Below, piece by piece: positions 1 to 10,962 of a DNA stretch of 64,000 nucleotides. Numbering within the stretch: position 1 is the stretch's first letter; each line of letters opens with the position of its first letter. The notes below the pieces were generated by a model that did not search any database, was not told the DNA's origin, and was given only the letters and a program-made list of their open reading frames with translations. A program made the position numbers and the translations under genes. The DNA lies in the NCBI GenBank assembly GCA_008711295.1, contig VUYV01000016.1, forward strand, positions 2,500,162 through 2,564,161, in the 5' to 3' direction. This DNA is from Anarhynchus alexandrinus. Lineage: Eukaryota > Chordata > Aves > Charadriiformes > Charadriidae.

Positions 1-1554
1 ATAGTGGCAAGTGTGTTTTTCCTTGCATGTCCTGTATCAAGCAGGAGGAGGGGAAGAGCAAAGGGAAATTTGTGCATCTCAAGTGATGAGACATGAGTAT
101 GTCCTAGTTAGATTGTATATGATCAATACTCACCTCAAAGAACACTGTTATTGAGAAATGACCTTCCTTTACTAGCCATGAGCATCCTCAAAAGAACAAC
201 TTTCTAAAAAAAAAATAATCAAAAAATTACCTCCTTTGCCTCTCTGCTTGTCCTGAAGGGCAAGCAAGGTAACACAAAACTGAGGATCCATCTAATTTAA
301 GAAGGATGTTTGCTGAGCTCTTTCTCTCATGCACATGCACTCTTTCACTTATTCACCTTTCCCACTGCATTATCTTAATGAAATGAAGTAAGCCACCCCA
401 TCTTTCCAGTTCACCCTTGTCTAGAACTTGTAATTGTTTATTGCAGATATCCTTAGGCTCTAGATCTTCACTGTTTAGGCACTGAAGACCTAATTCTGCT
501 GTCCTGAATAAGGATGGCAGAGTTGGATCCACATCAAAATCAGAAAAGAGTGTATGAATATAAATCTGTGTCACATTTTTCTCCAGGTCAAGCTGATAAA
601 AAGTCATCTTATGCTGTGAAAGGTCATTATCCTCAAGGAATAAAAAAAATAGGAATACAGGTCAGACTGCTTTCAGAATTCAAATGTTGTTTTTAAAATG
701 AAGGAAAAGCCTTGTAATCTGTAAATTTGTAAGTTTGTCATCCTGCATAGTACACAAAGTAGTCCTTGAGAATACAGAGAAATATGTAGGTTTGAAGATT
801 TAATTAAACACTGGGGCAGTTTTTTAATAAGCAGTGACGATGTAGTGTAACTCTGTCCTTTTGAACAGGGTGTATCCCAGTCCACAGTCTGAGCTAACCG
901 GTTAAATCTGCTTTTCCATTTTGCATATGTGATGACTGACTGTATCAACCATAAAAAACCAATTGTGCTGTTGCTTGCAAGCTGGTAAAATTCTGATGGA
1001 ATGCACATAGAAGTAGTTTATCAGCTTTTACCTGTCTTCAGAAAATAAAATACCCTAGCTTTGTTTGAATGGCATAAAACATGCATGGGTAAGTTTCTGA
1101 TTCATCATTCTAACAAACTTCAAATTCTTTGTATAGATTCTGTATGAGGGAAGTATTGCACTTCAGATATTTCCATTAAGAGAGGTTAGCCCAATAATTT
1201 TCTGGCATGTTTTGCTGTATTTTCTTATATCTTACTCTATGCTGAATGTTAGTATTGTTCTTGGCATGATGCTTTACCTTGGCAAACATTTTTAATAGCT
1301 TCTAGGATTTGGCTAGCTGTTGTTTCCAAAATGTTCGTCTCTACTGTAATGTGACAGGAAAAAAAGTCTTAGATAATGCAGAAGAATTTATACAAACAAA
1401 ATAATTTGCTTATTACTTTTAAAGTTTTCTTTCATTTGTCTTGGTATAAAATACTACAGATCTAAAGAGTGGTTAATAGTCATGTTTAAGTTCCGGATAC
1501 TAAACAACAAAACAAATTTAGCGGGTAGATTCACCATTTAATGTAAGTTTCTGT
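1..1554. other. unique non-coding DNA, nothing recognised
   Basis: AT-rich sequence with stops in all frames. The open frames of 84 and 111 codons on the minus strand (353-607, 673-1008) have no recognisable domain and no convincing splice or promoter context. I see no repeat family here. Confidence 0.6.
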
Positions 1555-1600
1555 AGATCCTATTAATGTCAATGGATGTAGGCACATTTAGACCATATCC
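1555..1600. repeat. fragment of an old sauropsid-type dispersed repeat
   Basis: The stretch carries the spaced motif CCTATTAATGTCAATGGA followed by GTAGGCACATTTAGAC. This resembles the common reptile and bird repeat pattern of a TGAA/GTCAATGG core followed by TTAGGCACCTAAAT. It is short and diverged, and I cannot name the family. Confidence 0.4.
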
Positions 1601-1838
1601 TAACGTCCCTACTGATGATATGTTTTATGTTGTGTTGCCAGATAGGTTTGAACAAAACCGGTAGTTTTCAGAGCAATTTTCCCCATCACAGATCAAACCT
1701 GAACAGTAGGTAGTAAAGGAATTCTAAAATTTTTCAGTGTACTTCCTAAATTCACAATGTGTAAGCATGGTCAAATTGCTAAATAGTCTTTCAAAATTAT
1801 CTTTCTGATTACTGATGCCTGAGTGAGTTAGAGACTAA

Positions 1839-1886
1839 AAGTAGTAGTAGTAGTAATGAAAATAGTAGTAGTAACAATGATGATAA
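1839..1886. repeat. (AGT)n-like interrupted microsatellite
   Basis: Runs of GTA/AGT triplets are visible in two blocks (about 1841-1854 and 1864-1873) separated by AATGAAAATA and followed by AATGATGATAA. This is a simple trinucleotide repeat with interruptions. Confidence 0.85.
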
Positions 1887-3939
1887 ATTATGGCTCTTGT
1901 TCTCATGATATTTAAGTCAGGAAATTTTACTGTTACATCTGGCAAGTAATGCAAACAAAATCTAGGGACTCTTAAAGCTAGCCCCAGACCAGGCTATCAA
2001 GAGGTGTATATTATATATGCTGTGTTTTTCTTTTTTAGTGTTCCATGTGCAAAAGGTACATAATTATTACCTTCCTTTCCTTAACTTAGAAAATTATATA
2101 GATAAAAATATAGAAAACAATGTCTTAGCCAAACAATAATAAAGGCACAAGTTGAAACAGCTACAGTAAATGGTAGAACTGAGTTTTTAACTTCCAACTT
2201 TGCTGGAGGGAGCACAGGAATGTGATGACCTTGACAAAATGTAATTGTGAATTTCTTAACTTTACTGAGCTAGTAGCTGGTCTTGAGATTGCATCCAAGA
2301 CCCTCCTGTCCCATCTCATGGAGGGACTTGCTGGTAGAGGTGCTCAGCAATAGAGGGACTGCAAGATGACTGCCAAAGAAAGGGGAAAAAGAGGCCAAAA
2401 AATGGGGAAGCTGCTTGTCTTTGGATGGTTATCTCCAGAGAGCATTTTAAATGTAACACTACTGAACTTAGCTCTGCCTTTTAATTTTATATTTCTTTGT
2501 TGGCTGAACTCTGAAGTCATTATGGATTCAAATGGAAAGACTACATGGCTATTTAGAACCCCCAAATCATGAGAAATGATGGTGAGTTCAAGGATCTGGT
2601 AGCTCTATCTTCAGATAGATGATCATCTCAGAATTATATATAAACATGGTACCGCCGGTTCCCATTTATTCCAGTTCCTGAAATCCTTTTTCGTTGCACT
2701 TACATAGTGGTCATGAGGTTGAGTCCCTTGCAGTAGCAAAGAATGATGTAATGGACATCTGAAAGAGAGAGCGGGAGAGGAATTAAATGTACTGGGAATT
2801 AGATGATGGAAAATAGTAGGAAGGTGAGGCTGGCATGGCTTGAGTTTTATCATAAAGAAAGTACAGTCATAGCAGAAGTAATGTAAATTATTAAAATAAA
2901 AGGTGAGTACAGGAAAGCCTACAGTTACTTTTTTAATTCTGAATTTTCAATTCCATTTCAGTGTTTGGATATAGTGAAAGCAGTAGAAATTAATTTCAAA
3001 TATTTGGGTTGTCAATAAGTGTGCTACTGTTCTTAGTATTTGCACCTATCATAATGTTATCTTTTGTTTTTGTTATCTGCAGTGGATGTTTTTGTGTTGT
3101 TTTTTTTTAATCCACTGAAGATAAGAGCCTGTAGAGTCTAATATCTTTGGTGTGATAGCTATAACCAGCAAACTACCAAACATTTAGGAGCTGATATACA
3201 ACAGGGGGAGTAAATGGCAAGTGGAAATTAGTTCACATTCTTAAAGAATGGTATAATAATTGCTCCTTCTGTAATTCTTTTCTCCTATTTCTTTTAGTTG
3301 TGGGAAGACAGGATTTTATATGTATTAAATATGTTATAGGACAATTACCTCTGTTTCAACCAAGCCTGAGTTGATAATTGTGCTGTAATGCATTACAGCC
3401 TACAGAGTCCTGAACTAGCTTTTCCTTCCTATATTGAGATCTTTATAATTATGTTAATTAATAAATAATAACTTCTGATAGAGAGAGAGAATAACGGCAA
3501 AGATGCAGTTGGTAGGTACCATGGGGCTATCTCAGCTGGGAGATGCCTCTATTTGGAACATTACATTTATTTTAACATAACATTTTTTGTGGTTTTTATA
3601 ACTTACATATTTCTTTTGCATGTATACAAATAAGCATGCACATATAAAAAAAGCTGTGCATTTACACACTCATTATACACAGAAGCAGACAGAGAAGAGA
3701 GGAGAGCTACAACAGATTATGTGTGCTGTAGAGCTACATAAATGGGTTGTGGTCTTAACATAGCTTCTCCTGATTATTGGTAAAAAACTAATTAGGTTTT
3801 GTCATTTATTCGCTTGGAGTTTTGTCTCATTGAAACCTTGCTACTCTATTTAACCTACTTCTAGTCTGCAAATATCTGCTGCCATGTTATGTTATGCTTT
3901 TTTGCTTAAATTAACTCCTGAATAATACAGCATAGCACA
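1887..3939. other. unique non-coding DNA with a short GA run
   Basis: No gene or dispersed repeat is recognised. A short (GA)n run lies at 3478-3491. The overlapping open frames near 2344-2572 on both strands are short (68-73 codons) and unsupported. Confidence 0.55.
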
Positions 3940-4640
3940 TACAGGAGAATGAAAAGTTTTCACATTTTTAATACAAGACTGATTTTATTATATTACTCGA
4001 GAAATAAGTTAGATTGCTCTTGCAGTCTCAATAAATCACACATGAAGTCTTCTTTTTTTCTAAATTAAATTTTTATTTAAATAAAAGTGTTATGTTTGTA
4101 TTTGAACTGACAGCTAAATCTGATAATTAGAGTGCATGAAGTTGGCTTTGATTGGCATTGTAATTGGATTGTCATTGGGCTGAAAACCTATTATCTTTGG
4201 ATCATGCCCCATGAAATCTGTTGAAGAAACTTTGCTGCCAGTCATTAAAGCCACCATCTTGGCTTACAAATTAGGTTTGAAAGGCTTTTTACCACTGGGA
4301 ATGTAATTTAAACCACTGCAATTGCACTCCCATTAATTAAAATTATATTAAAATTATGGTTCATTTTCTAAATATTTTTTTCATATTTTATTAGACATAC
4401 TTATTACTAAATGCTTAACAAATTACATAGCAGAGCTAGTAAAATTATATTTTAAGATAATCCATCATTTCAGCACATGCTACTCAGCATTAGTGGAATT
4501 AGTCAGTGTGTTGATCATTAAAGGATACACTATTTATGTTTTTCATTACTGGTGTTCATTAAAAATAAATATAATTATAAACCACTTTTTTAAAAAAAAA
4601 CCAAAACATTTCCACTGAAAATTTTAATTAATGCTAGTAG
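3940..4640. promoter_or_regulatory. candidate conserved non-coding element, AT-rich and homeodomain-motif dense
   Basis: The block is AT-rich but not simple-sequence. It carries a perfect 16-bp palindrome centred on TTTAAA at 4071-4086, several TAAT/ATTA homeodomain cores (for example GATAATTAG near 4119, CATTAATTAAAATTA near 4331, GTCATTAAAG near 4239) and GATTGGCATTGTAATTGGATTG near 4150, with no recognisable transposon. Such texture is typical of deeply conserved vertebrate enhancers near developmental genes, but conservation itself cannot be seen in one sequence. Confidence 0.35.
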
Positions 4641-6681
4641 AAAATTTAGACAGAATCCGCTTTAAACTGAACTTAGTTTATTGGACTGTTGTTTTCCATA
4701 TATATTTTTTCTATATAAGTCACATTTGAATATATTAAGCTGTATAGAGGCACGAATAGGACAATATTTTTTTTGCATGTAACACAAAATGACAGTTACG
4801 CTGTGATGGAAGTTGATAATGAAGAATATAGGGTTGTAATCTGTGCAGGTTTTGCCATGAGAATTCAGCAATGATTACTTTTAAAATTGCTACAACTTTG
4901 CCCCACAATATAAACATATAAGCAGAGAAATTCACAGGGGGAACTTTGGCAGTCCTTCAGTCGCTTCACATAGCCACTGGAGGATGGTTGCTGCCTGCAT
5001 CCCAGGCATGGCCATGTGTTGGATCTCTTTGTGGAGATTTTGGTCTGAAGGTGGTGTCCAACATGAGTCAGTTCTCATACCTGTCCATCGTCCATCTGTC
5101 CTCAGCATGTACAGTATGTGAAGCTGGTCATTCTAACAACTCACACAATGTTTGTTGACTCTCTTTTTTCTAATTATAGTTTTTATATGAATGGTATAAG
5201 TAATATTTCAAACTATGTTTATTAAGCAGAAAGTTGATTCTTTTAGTAGAGGAACATTTCTAAATACATTCCAGTAAAACGGAACCGTAGGTAAAGTAAG
5301 CTGAGAATATGCATTCCTGGAGGAGAGTACTAGAATATCAAACTAGTGCACAGGGGCTGACAGCCTTTTATTTTAGAATCAGCGCAATGTCTGAAATCTA
5401 TGTTTCCAAAAATTTTCTTTCCAACTACTATGCTGCCTCTATTATATTACTTCTCATGTAGTAGTATTCTTTAAGTAATAAAGAAGCATACATTTACAAT
5501 TCCCTTTAGGACACTGCATTCTTATTTTCTGTAAGGTGCTATCAGAGAACATGGATCTCCAATCTAGTGGCAGGCCTGCCTTGGCTTTGCAGTAATCTTG
5601 CAGCACTAGTTGGAGTTCTCTACGTGGATTTTTTTTTTTTTTGTTCCTACATGAGGTACTTCATCCAAAGAGGTACCTCATTGCTCAGCAAGTCAAGGCC
5701 TAGAAATTCACTTCTTTTAAGGTTATGATTCCCCACTTGATAAACCACAGTGGGATTCCATCTGAAATCCCTGGAGTGCTTTAGACTCCCCATGCTACCT
5801 CTTTAGTCTGTGAAACCACTGAACTCCTTTAAAAGTACCATTTTCAAATGAAGCGTATATATTTAGACTTGACTTCAGCTGTTCCCATGTGTGAATTTGC
5901 TTACTCTGTACTGCTTAAACATTGTTCTATGTGTTAAGAAATTCTACATTTTTCTTCCTAAGAGGATCTTAGTTATTTTGATTTATGTGGATCTAAAGTG
6001 AACTTTTATCTTACAAAGTAAGCATCAGAGCTGTAAGAAACTTGGCATATATCTAGGTTCAAAAAAAAATATTAAATCCCAAACTGGGTTTGGAATATTT
6101 CTGTCTGGCTTTTACATCAGTGAGGACTGGGATGATGTTCTGCAAAATGAAGAGTTAGTAATTTCAGAGTCATTAAATAAATAGTTGTTCATCTGACCTC
6201 CCTGCGCATTTACTGACCTCTGTCATTAGGTCTTCCTACTTAACATGGCCATGTGTACACCGATAATGCAGCTCTGTAGAATATTCCCTTGCATTCAAGT
6301 GATATTTAAAAACCAGGAAACTTCATTGGTTTGGGGTTTAATGTCAAAATATCAGTGTTTGGTGAGACTACAGTGTACTTTTATTGGTGCAAATACTCTT
6401 TCAGAAAAAGAAGAGGACGAAGTGTTAATGCCTTTTTCATTTTAAGAGGCATCGGATAAAATGTGTATGCCTTGCTGAGATGAGGAACTAGTCTACAAGT
6501 CTTCTTTCTCCTTCAACATCATCCGTATTGCCAGGCTAGAGAAAAAGGTTCCTTATTGTTCTCTCACTCTGTTTCTATGAATATTTACTCTTTTCTGAAA
6601 GGTGTCACTGCCTCCATTTCAGTGGCCAAGACTGCCCTGCAGCTTTGAACCTCCTCAGTTTGAGGAGGACACTGAAGCTAG
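4641..6681. other. unique non-coding DNA with a poly-T run
   Basis: No gene is recognised. A run of 14 T lies at 5629-5642. Open frames of 66-70 codons are unsupported. Confidence 0.55.
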
Positions 6682-6726
6682 ATTTTTTCCTCTCTTTTTT
6701 TCTTTTGTTTTCTTTTTTTTTTCCCC
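6682..6726. repeat. pyrimidine-rich low-complexity tract
   Basis: About 45 bases of almost pure T and C on the plus strand, with one G interruption. It ends about 60 bp before a CR1 tail fragment, but the two need not be related. Confidence 0.8.
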
Positions 6727-6786
6727 CTCATATGGTAAAGTTTATTACTTAAGAGGTGAGTTACAGCAGTATTTCTGAACGCAAGA

Positions 6787-6846
6787 AAGGTTGAACTAGT
6801 TGATCTTTTGAGGTCCCTTCCAACCTGGGCTGTTCTGTGAGTCTAT
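6787..6846 (+). mobile_element. CR1 LINE 3'-tail fragment
   Basis: The segment reads GGTTGAACTAGTTGATC, then GAGGTCCCTTCCAACC, then TTCTGTGAGTCTAT. This is the order found in the CR1 3' untranslated end, GGTTGGAACTAGATGATC, AAGGTCCCTTCCAACC and ATTCTATG repeats. Only the last 60 bases remain, as expected for a severely 5'-truncated copy. The terminal octamers are degraded, so the insertion is old. Confidence 0.75.
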
Positions 6847-7670
6847 AAAGTTCTTTTCTTTGCACTGAACTCATCAGCATTGGTTAAACACAGATTCAGC
6901 CCCATACAGAGATTTGGGCTCAGGGAGACCTAGCGAGTAGTTAGTTACAATGGAAGTGTATTGTATACGGACAGTGAGAGAACCCTTTATGGGGAAGCAG
7001 CATTAGGGGAGAAAAGGTATGGGGCATGCGTCTTGCAAACATATGTGTAAGATTCTTGTGGTTGTTATTCTTGAACATAGACATTTAAATTGCCCTAAGC
7101 TCCAAGATCAGATTAATTCTTTCAAGTTCTGGAGCCTTCTTCACCTAACACATTTAGCGTAATATATGATGCATTCAACAAATTCTGTAATAGAATACAA
7201 AATAATGAAACATGCAAATTCCTGGGAATATTTTCTTCAGCAGCACTTTGCAGTATTTACAAAGACCCATGTTTTGTGGTCAACGCACATGAATTTCTGG
7301 TTTCACTTGAAACAGTTAAATTTATTTATTTTTCAGAGTAATTATTTGGGCACAGAAGCCTGTTAAGTACTGGTAGATTATTCCAGTAGTTAATCAATTA
7401 ATAAAGGAGAGCTGGCAGGATCAAAATGATTGGCAGATATTCCTGGAATGAAAAGTATAAAATGTAAAAATGGCAGGTTTCTGAACAAAAAGGAAAAAAA
7501 AGCCTTAGAAAGTAGTTTATCAATGTGGATTTGAATGACAGTGAATCTGGCATTTCTTCTAAATTAAAAGCACTGTTTTTTCACTATTGTTTAAGATGGG
7601 CAGAAGTCATGCTATTTGTGAGTGCTGCTGAACTAACTCCTCTGTTTCTGTAAGGTACTGGGACTAGATC
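6847..7670. other. unique non-coding DNA, nothing recognised
   Basis: No gene or repeat family is recognised. A homeodomain-like TTAATCAATTAAT lies at about 7391-7403. Confidence 0.5.
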
Positions 7671-7689
7671 AAACCACTGAAAGTGGTTT
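7671..7689. promoter_or_regulatory. short perfect inverted repeat
   Basis: Arms AAACCACT (7671-7678) and AGTGGTTT (7682-7689) are separated by GAA. An octamer ATGCAAAT follows at 7696-7703. The arms could be a paired protein-binding site or a chance hairpin. Confidence 0.3.
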
Positions 7690-7703
7690 AAGCATATGCA
7701 AAT

Positions 7704-7755
7704 CTATTGAAGTTACTGACACTTTCATCTGCTTGTTCGTAGCTGGGTTTGGCCC
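7704..7755 (+). repeat. fragment of an old sauropsid-type dispersed repeat
   Basis: CTATTGAAGTTACTGA, then CATCTGCTTG, then AGCTGGGTTTGGCCC match in order the widespread reptile and bird pattern of a TTGAAGTCAATGG/GTTACTGATTTACACCAGCTG core ending in GGATCTGGCCC. It is diverged and the family name is uncertain. Confidence 0.4.
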
Positions 7756-8379
7756 ACTGAATCTCAAAATAAGAAAAACATGTTATTTCTTTACTTGTTG
7801 TTAAGTTCAGTCTTATCGCTTCTGGTACAGATTTCATTTTATTACATCACGACTAATTATCCCGCTCACTTTCCAGTAAGATACCAACTTGTCACTTCAG
7901 TTTTTCCCATGTTTTAGTTTTTCTGTTTTCTATCTTGAAGAAATCTTATCTCTCTAATCCACTGCCATAAAGTGTTAGTCTGTAATAAGCTTGGTGGCAG
8001 CCGGAAGAAAAATAAAAATTGTCAATTCACAAAAGAGAAAGGTAATGACAATTGGCAGTGCTTTGGAAACCAGTCTCCCCGGTTTATTGGTTCAACTGTT
8101 CGGTTCACCTTAAAAAACCCAAAACCACTCCGGCCCTGCTCTTCTCCCTTTGCATCAGTCACAGAAGATAAGTGACTCTCTCAGTGGAGAACTGGCTGCC
8201 TGCCCATTCCCCACAAACAAACTGGAGATTTAACTTCCTCGCTTGCATACCTGAGTGACAGCTTGTATAGTTTGCAATAAGGCACTGAGGCACTGTTAGT
8301 TGTTAACACTGAAGGGAGCACTCAAAATAGGAGCAGTAAGGCTGAATGTGGCCATAAATGCCCATGTGTGGAAAAGGCA
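7756..8379. other. unique non-coding DNA, nothing recognised
   Basis: No gene or repeat family is recognised. A 67-codon frame at 7972-8175 lacks any domain. Confidence 0.5.
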
Positions 8380-8521
8380 CCGGGTCAGAGGGTTGGAGGT
8401 CAGTTTCCAGCTCTGCCGTAGCTATTTGTGGGAGCAGTAGGCAAGGCGTGCGATCTGGCCGTGGCAGAGTTAAGAATGAGCAAGCATCTGTAAAAATGGC
8501 ATAGTATTCATGCTATTATCC
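8380..8521 (+). mobile_element. MIR-type SINE remnant
   Basis: In order, the segment shows GTTGGAGGTCAGTTTCCAGCTCTGCC (head and core of MIR-like elements), AGGCAAGGCGTGCGATCTG (equivalent of GGGCAAGTCACTTAATCTC), and CATCTGTAAAAATGGCATAGTATTC (equivalent of CATCTGTAAAATGGGGATAATA). Spacing and order fit a tRNA-derived MIR/CORE-SINE of the amniote type. Divergence is high, so this is an ancient copy. Confidence 0.55.
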
Positions 8522-8958
8522 CATGTTTTGTCTTTCTCTCATGAGGAAGGTTGTTTAATGCCTAATACTAGCACTATTCCTGCTTGGAACTTCTGGATGC
8601 AACTGCACAATAAGCAAAAATTATTAATAATCAAATGAAAGCAATTAATCTGAGTTAAAGGCAAATTTTATTACCTCTTCCCCTGCTACTTTTTTTTTTC
8701 CATTCAGTGTTACTTAGATTCTCTACATTAAGCTAATATTTACTCTTCTTGCCACAGAAGAGCAGCAGAGTAAATAGGATTTTGTATAAGGAAGCTGGTG
8801 GAGTTAAACAAACAAGAAAGTGGCCAGTTCTAACCTTTCCTGTGTGAGCCTCAGCATCCCCCAAAGACCCAAAGCCCGTTTCTCAAGCCCACTCCAGTGA
8901 TCCTGCCTGTACTTGCTTGCACAGAGCCAGGGCAGAGCCCTTTTCTGTTGCACACAAT
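8522..8958. other. unique non-coding DNA, nothing recognised
   Basis: No gene or repeat family is recognised. A run of nine T lies near 8690. Confidence 0.5.
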
Positions 8959-9046
8959 GAGCCATATCCTCTGCTGTGTAAATTGGTCATAGTTTCACTA
9001 AGCCCATGGGAACTACAGCTATTTAAGCAAGCTGCAGATCTACCCC
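8959..9046 (+). repeat. old palindromic sauropsid-type dispersed repeat
   Basis: The segment reads GAGCCATATCCTCTGCTGTG, TAAATTGGTCATAG, AGCCCATGGGAACTAC, then GCAAGCTGCAGATCTACCCC. This is the order of the palindromic reptile and bird repeat GATCCTGCTGTGTAAAT, CATTGACTTCAATGGGACTAC, then ACCAGCTGAGGATCTGGCCC. The family name is uncertain. Confidence 0.5.
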
Positions 9047-9433
9047 ATGAATTGCTTCAGCATGTCTGAACTCCCTGAGCAGGGCTGTATTAAACTCACT
9101 GCGGTGTAGAAAATCGTGTGGATTTGTAATGCAGCCTACTATCTCTTTCAGGACAAAATGGTGGGTCAAATTCACTCTCTTCTTTCTGTACTGAAAATGG
9201 TAGAATTATGCAATATGACTTTGACCTAGAAATCAATACTGGCTGCTTAACTAAAGAAACAAATCGTGGCTCTGATGGCCAATAACAAACTGACGGTTGT
9301 TTCTTTGTTCTGTTTCTTCTTCTGTGAAACTAACTGCTAAAGGGCAAGAAAAAATGACAGAGTTGTAAGCCATAAAGATCTTCTTGGTCTCCTTTGTAGG
9401 AGCTCCTTCCACACTAAATACAAAGAAACTAAT
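9047..9433. other. unique non-coding DNA, nothing recognised
   Basis: No gene or repeat family is recognised. Confidence 0.5.
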
Positions 9434-10066
9434 GCCGGAAAAAGATGCACGCTTCAAGCAAGGAGAATCAAATGAACTTCTCATAAAAGTCAGACTGAGA
9501 GGAAATAATGCGTTGCATCATGTGTTTATTGTCCACTTGCAACCGTTTATAATGAAACCGTGGGAAATCAGTCCTCATCAGACACTTTTTATCAGACACG
9601 TTCGACATATAAATAGTGTTATCCCTAATTAAATATGCTCTGGCAGACCTCGAATTGACTGTTGTCACAACTATACTTAGAGTTGACACTGGTGCAGAAC
9701 GGGTGAACGTTTGGAGTGTTCCCAGAGCAGGGGAAGGTCGCTTGCCGATTGCCTGAATAGGCCAGATCTGGTTTATGTGCTTTCTGAAGAAGATACGGCA
9801 AATGATGTTATCAGTACTTCTGATATTGCAGAATATATCTGGTCAGGAGAACAGATTTGAGAGATGCCTGAGCTGTGCAGAAGAATGAAAGTGCTTGCTC
9901 CTCGCTTGACCACTGATCTTGCACAGAGGGTTGTTTTTGCTAGATCTCCTCAATACCTGCATTTCCTTGCGCAAGTTCACGGTCCCAAATCAGCTGATCA
10001 TCTGGGAAATACACACAGAAACTGTCTTCCAGATTTGCGCAGTAGTAGTACATACCACATGCGCAC
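9434..10066. other. CpG-retaining unique tract
   Basis: By hand count this stretch holds about 18 CpG dinucleotides in about 630 bp, clearly denser than its neighbours but far from a CpG island. It contains paired GCGC-type sites near 9970 and 10037. Open frames of 70-103 codons overlap here in several frames but none has a recognisable domain. It could be a regulatory element, an old transposon that still carries CpGs, or an unrecognised transcript. Confidence 0.3.
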
Positions 10067-10682
10067 CACATGTTAATTTGTTTACTTGGAGGTCAGGAGG
10101 AAAACATGAGATAGAAGTTGTTTACAACCCAATTAAAACTTATTATCAAAAAGTGGCAATAACCCTGTGTGGAACAAATGAGCTCTGGGTTCTGGCTGTA
10201 CCTTGGCATCCTGATTTGTTCAGTGCTTAAAGATCAACGTGGCTTCCTGCAAGATAGCTGGAAATGTGAAAATCTGCAAGGAGGTTGCACCATAATTTTC
10301 GTCTAAGGCAGAAAGATGATAACTTTAATAAATGACAGAGCTGCAGGTCACATCTTCCTACTTTTTCCCTCCTAGCCCAATTAAAACAACAGCCTTTAAT
10401 TCCCATTTAGGTTTTCTCTGTCTTTCTGTCTATTTACGTACTCCTACTGCCAATTACACAGAATACTAATGAACAGGACTGGCCAAAATATTTTAATGTT
10501 CTGTTTCTCTAGTTAAAAAGTTGTGGTTTTATTTTTCAGTGAGTATCCAGAAGTTTTAAAATTGGCACAATTTTTTTTCCTAACAAGGTTCACAATAGAA
10601 CCCTCCAACCCTTTGTCTGAAATTGCACATGTTAAAAAATGGAAAGAGGGAAGACAGTCCTCAGCAATCTCAAGATCTAGAG
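10067..10682. other. unique non-coding DNA, nothing recognised
   Basis: No gene or repeat family is recognised. Short A/T runs only. Confidence 0.5.
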
Positions 10683-10745
10683 AGTTAAGCACAGGACTGG
10701 GAGCCAGAAGATCTTGAATTACATCCCAGTGTCTGCCGCACACAG
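10683..10745 (+). mobile_element. MIR-type SINE, 5' part (split copy)
   Basis: GTTAAGCACAGGACTGGGAG, CCAGAAGATCTTGAATTACA and TCCCAGTGTCTGCCGC follow the amniote MIR-like consensus GTTAGAGCAGGGGACTGGGAG, CCAGGACTCCTGGGTTC, TCCCAGCTCTGCCAC. The copy breaks off at the point where its CTTGGGCAAGT part should follow; that part appears at 10893. Confidence 0.65.
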
Positions 10746-10892
10746 GATTAGTAATACTTTGCACTTACATTAGCACTTTGCCACTAAATAAAGTTTGGAA
10801 GTGACATTACAAACGGGGAAGGAGCGGCTTGGAGAAATGAAGTGACAAATCCAAATTGGCACAGCTAGTTAGTGTCAGAATCAGGATTACAG
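10746..10892 (-). mobile_element. MIR-type SINE in antisense, lying inside the split copy
   Basis: Read on the plus strand it shows TTTGCACTTACATTAGCACT, then GTTTGGAAGTGACATTACAA, then ACGGGGAAGGAGCGGCTTGG, GAAATGAAGTGAC and GGCACAGCTAGTTAGTGTCA. These correspond in order to the reverse complement of a MIR-type SINE (TTTGCACTTATATAGCGC, CACTTTACAAAC, GGGGAAACTGAGGC, AGTGACTTGCCC, ACACAGCTAGTAAGTGGCAG). It sits between the two halves of a sense copy. Confidence 0.65.
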
Positions 10893-10962
10893 TAATTCTT
10901 GACAAGCCGTTTAACCTTCACGAGGTTCAATTTTTACACCTTTAAAATGAAGTAGATGATTT
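10893..10962 (+). mobile_element. MIR-type SINE, 3' part (split copy)
   Basis: TAATTCTTGACAAGCCGTTT, AACCTTCACGAGGTTCAATT and ACACCTTTAAAATGAAGTAG follow CCTTGGGCAAGTCACTT, AACCTCTCTGTGCCTCAGTTT and CATCTGTAAAATGGGGATAA of the MIR-type consensus. It continues the copy begun at 10683. Confidence 0.6.

Noticed and set aside
10746..10892. First read as an L3 LINE fragment
   Set aside because: The order of blocks matches the reverse complement of a MIR-type SINE better, including the tail TTTGCACTTA and the CACAGCTAGT core.
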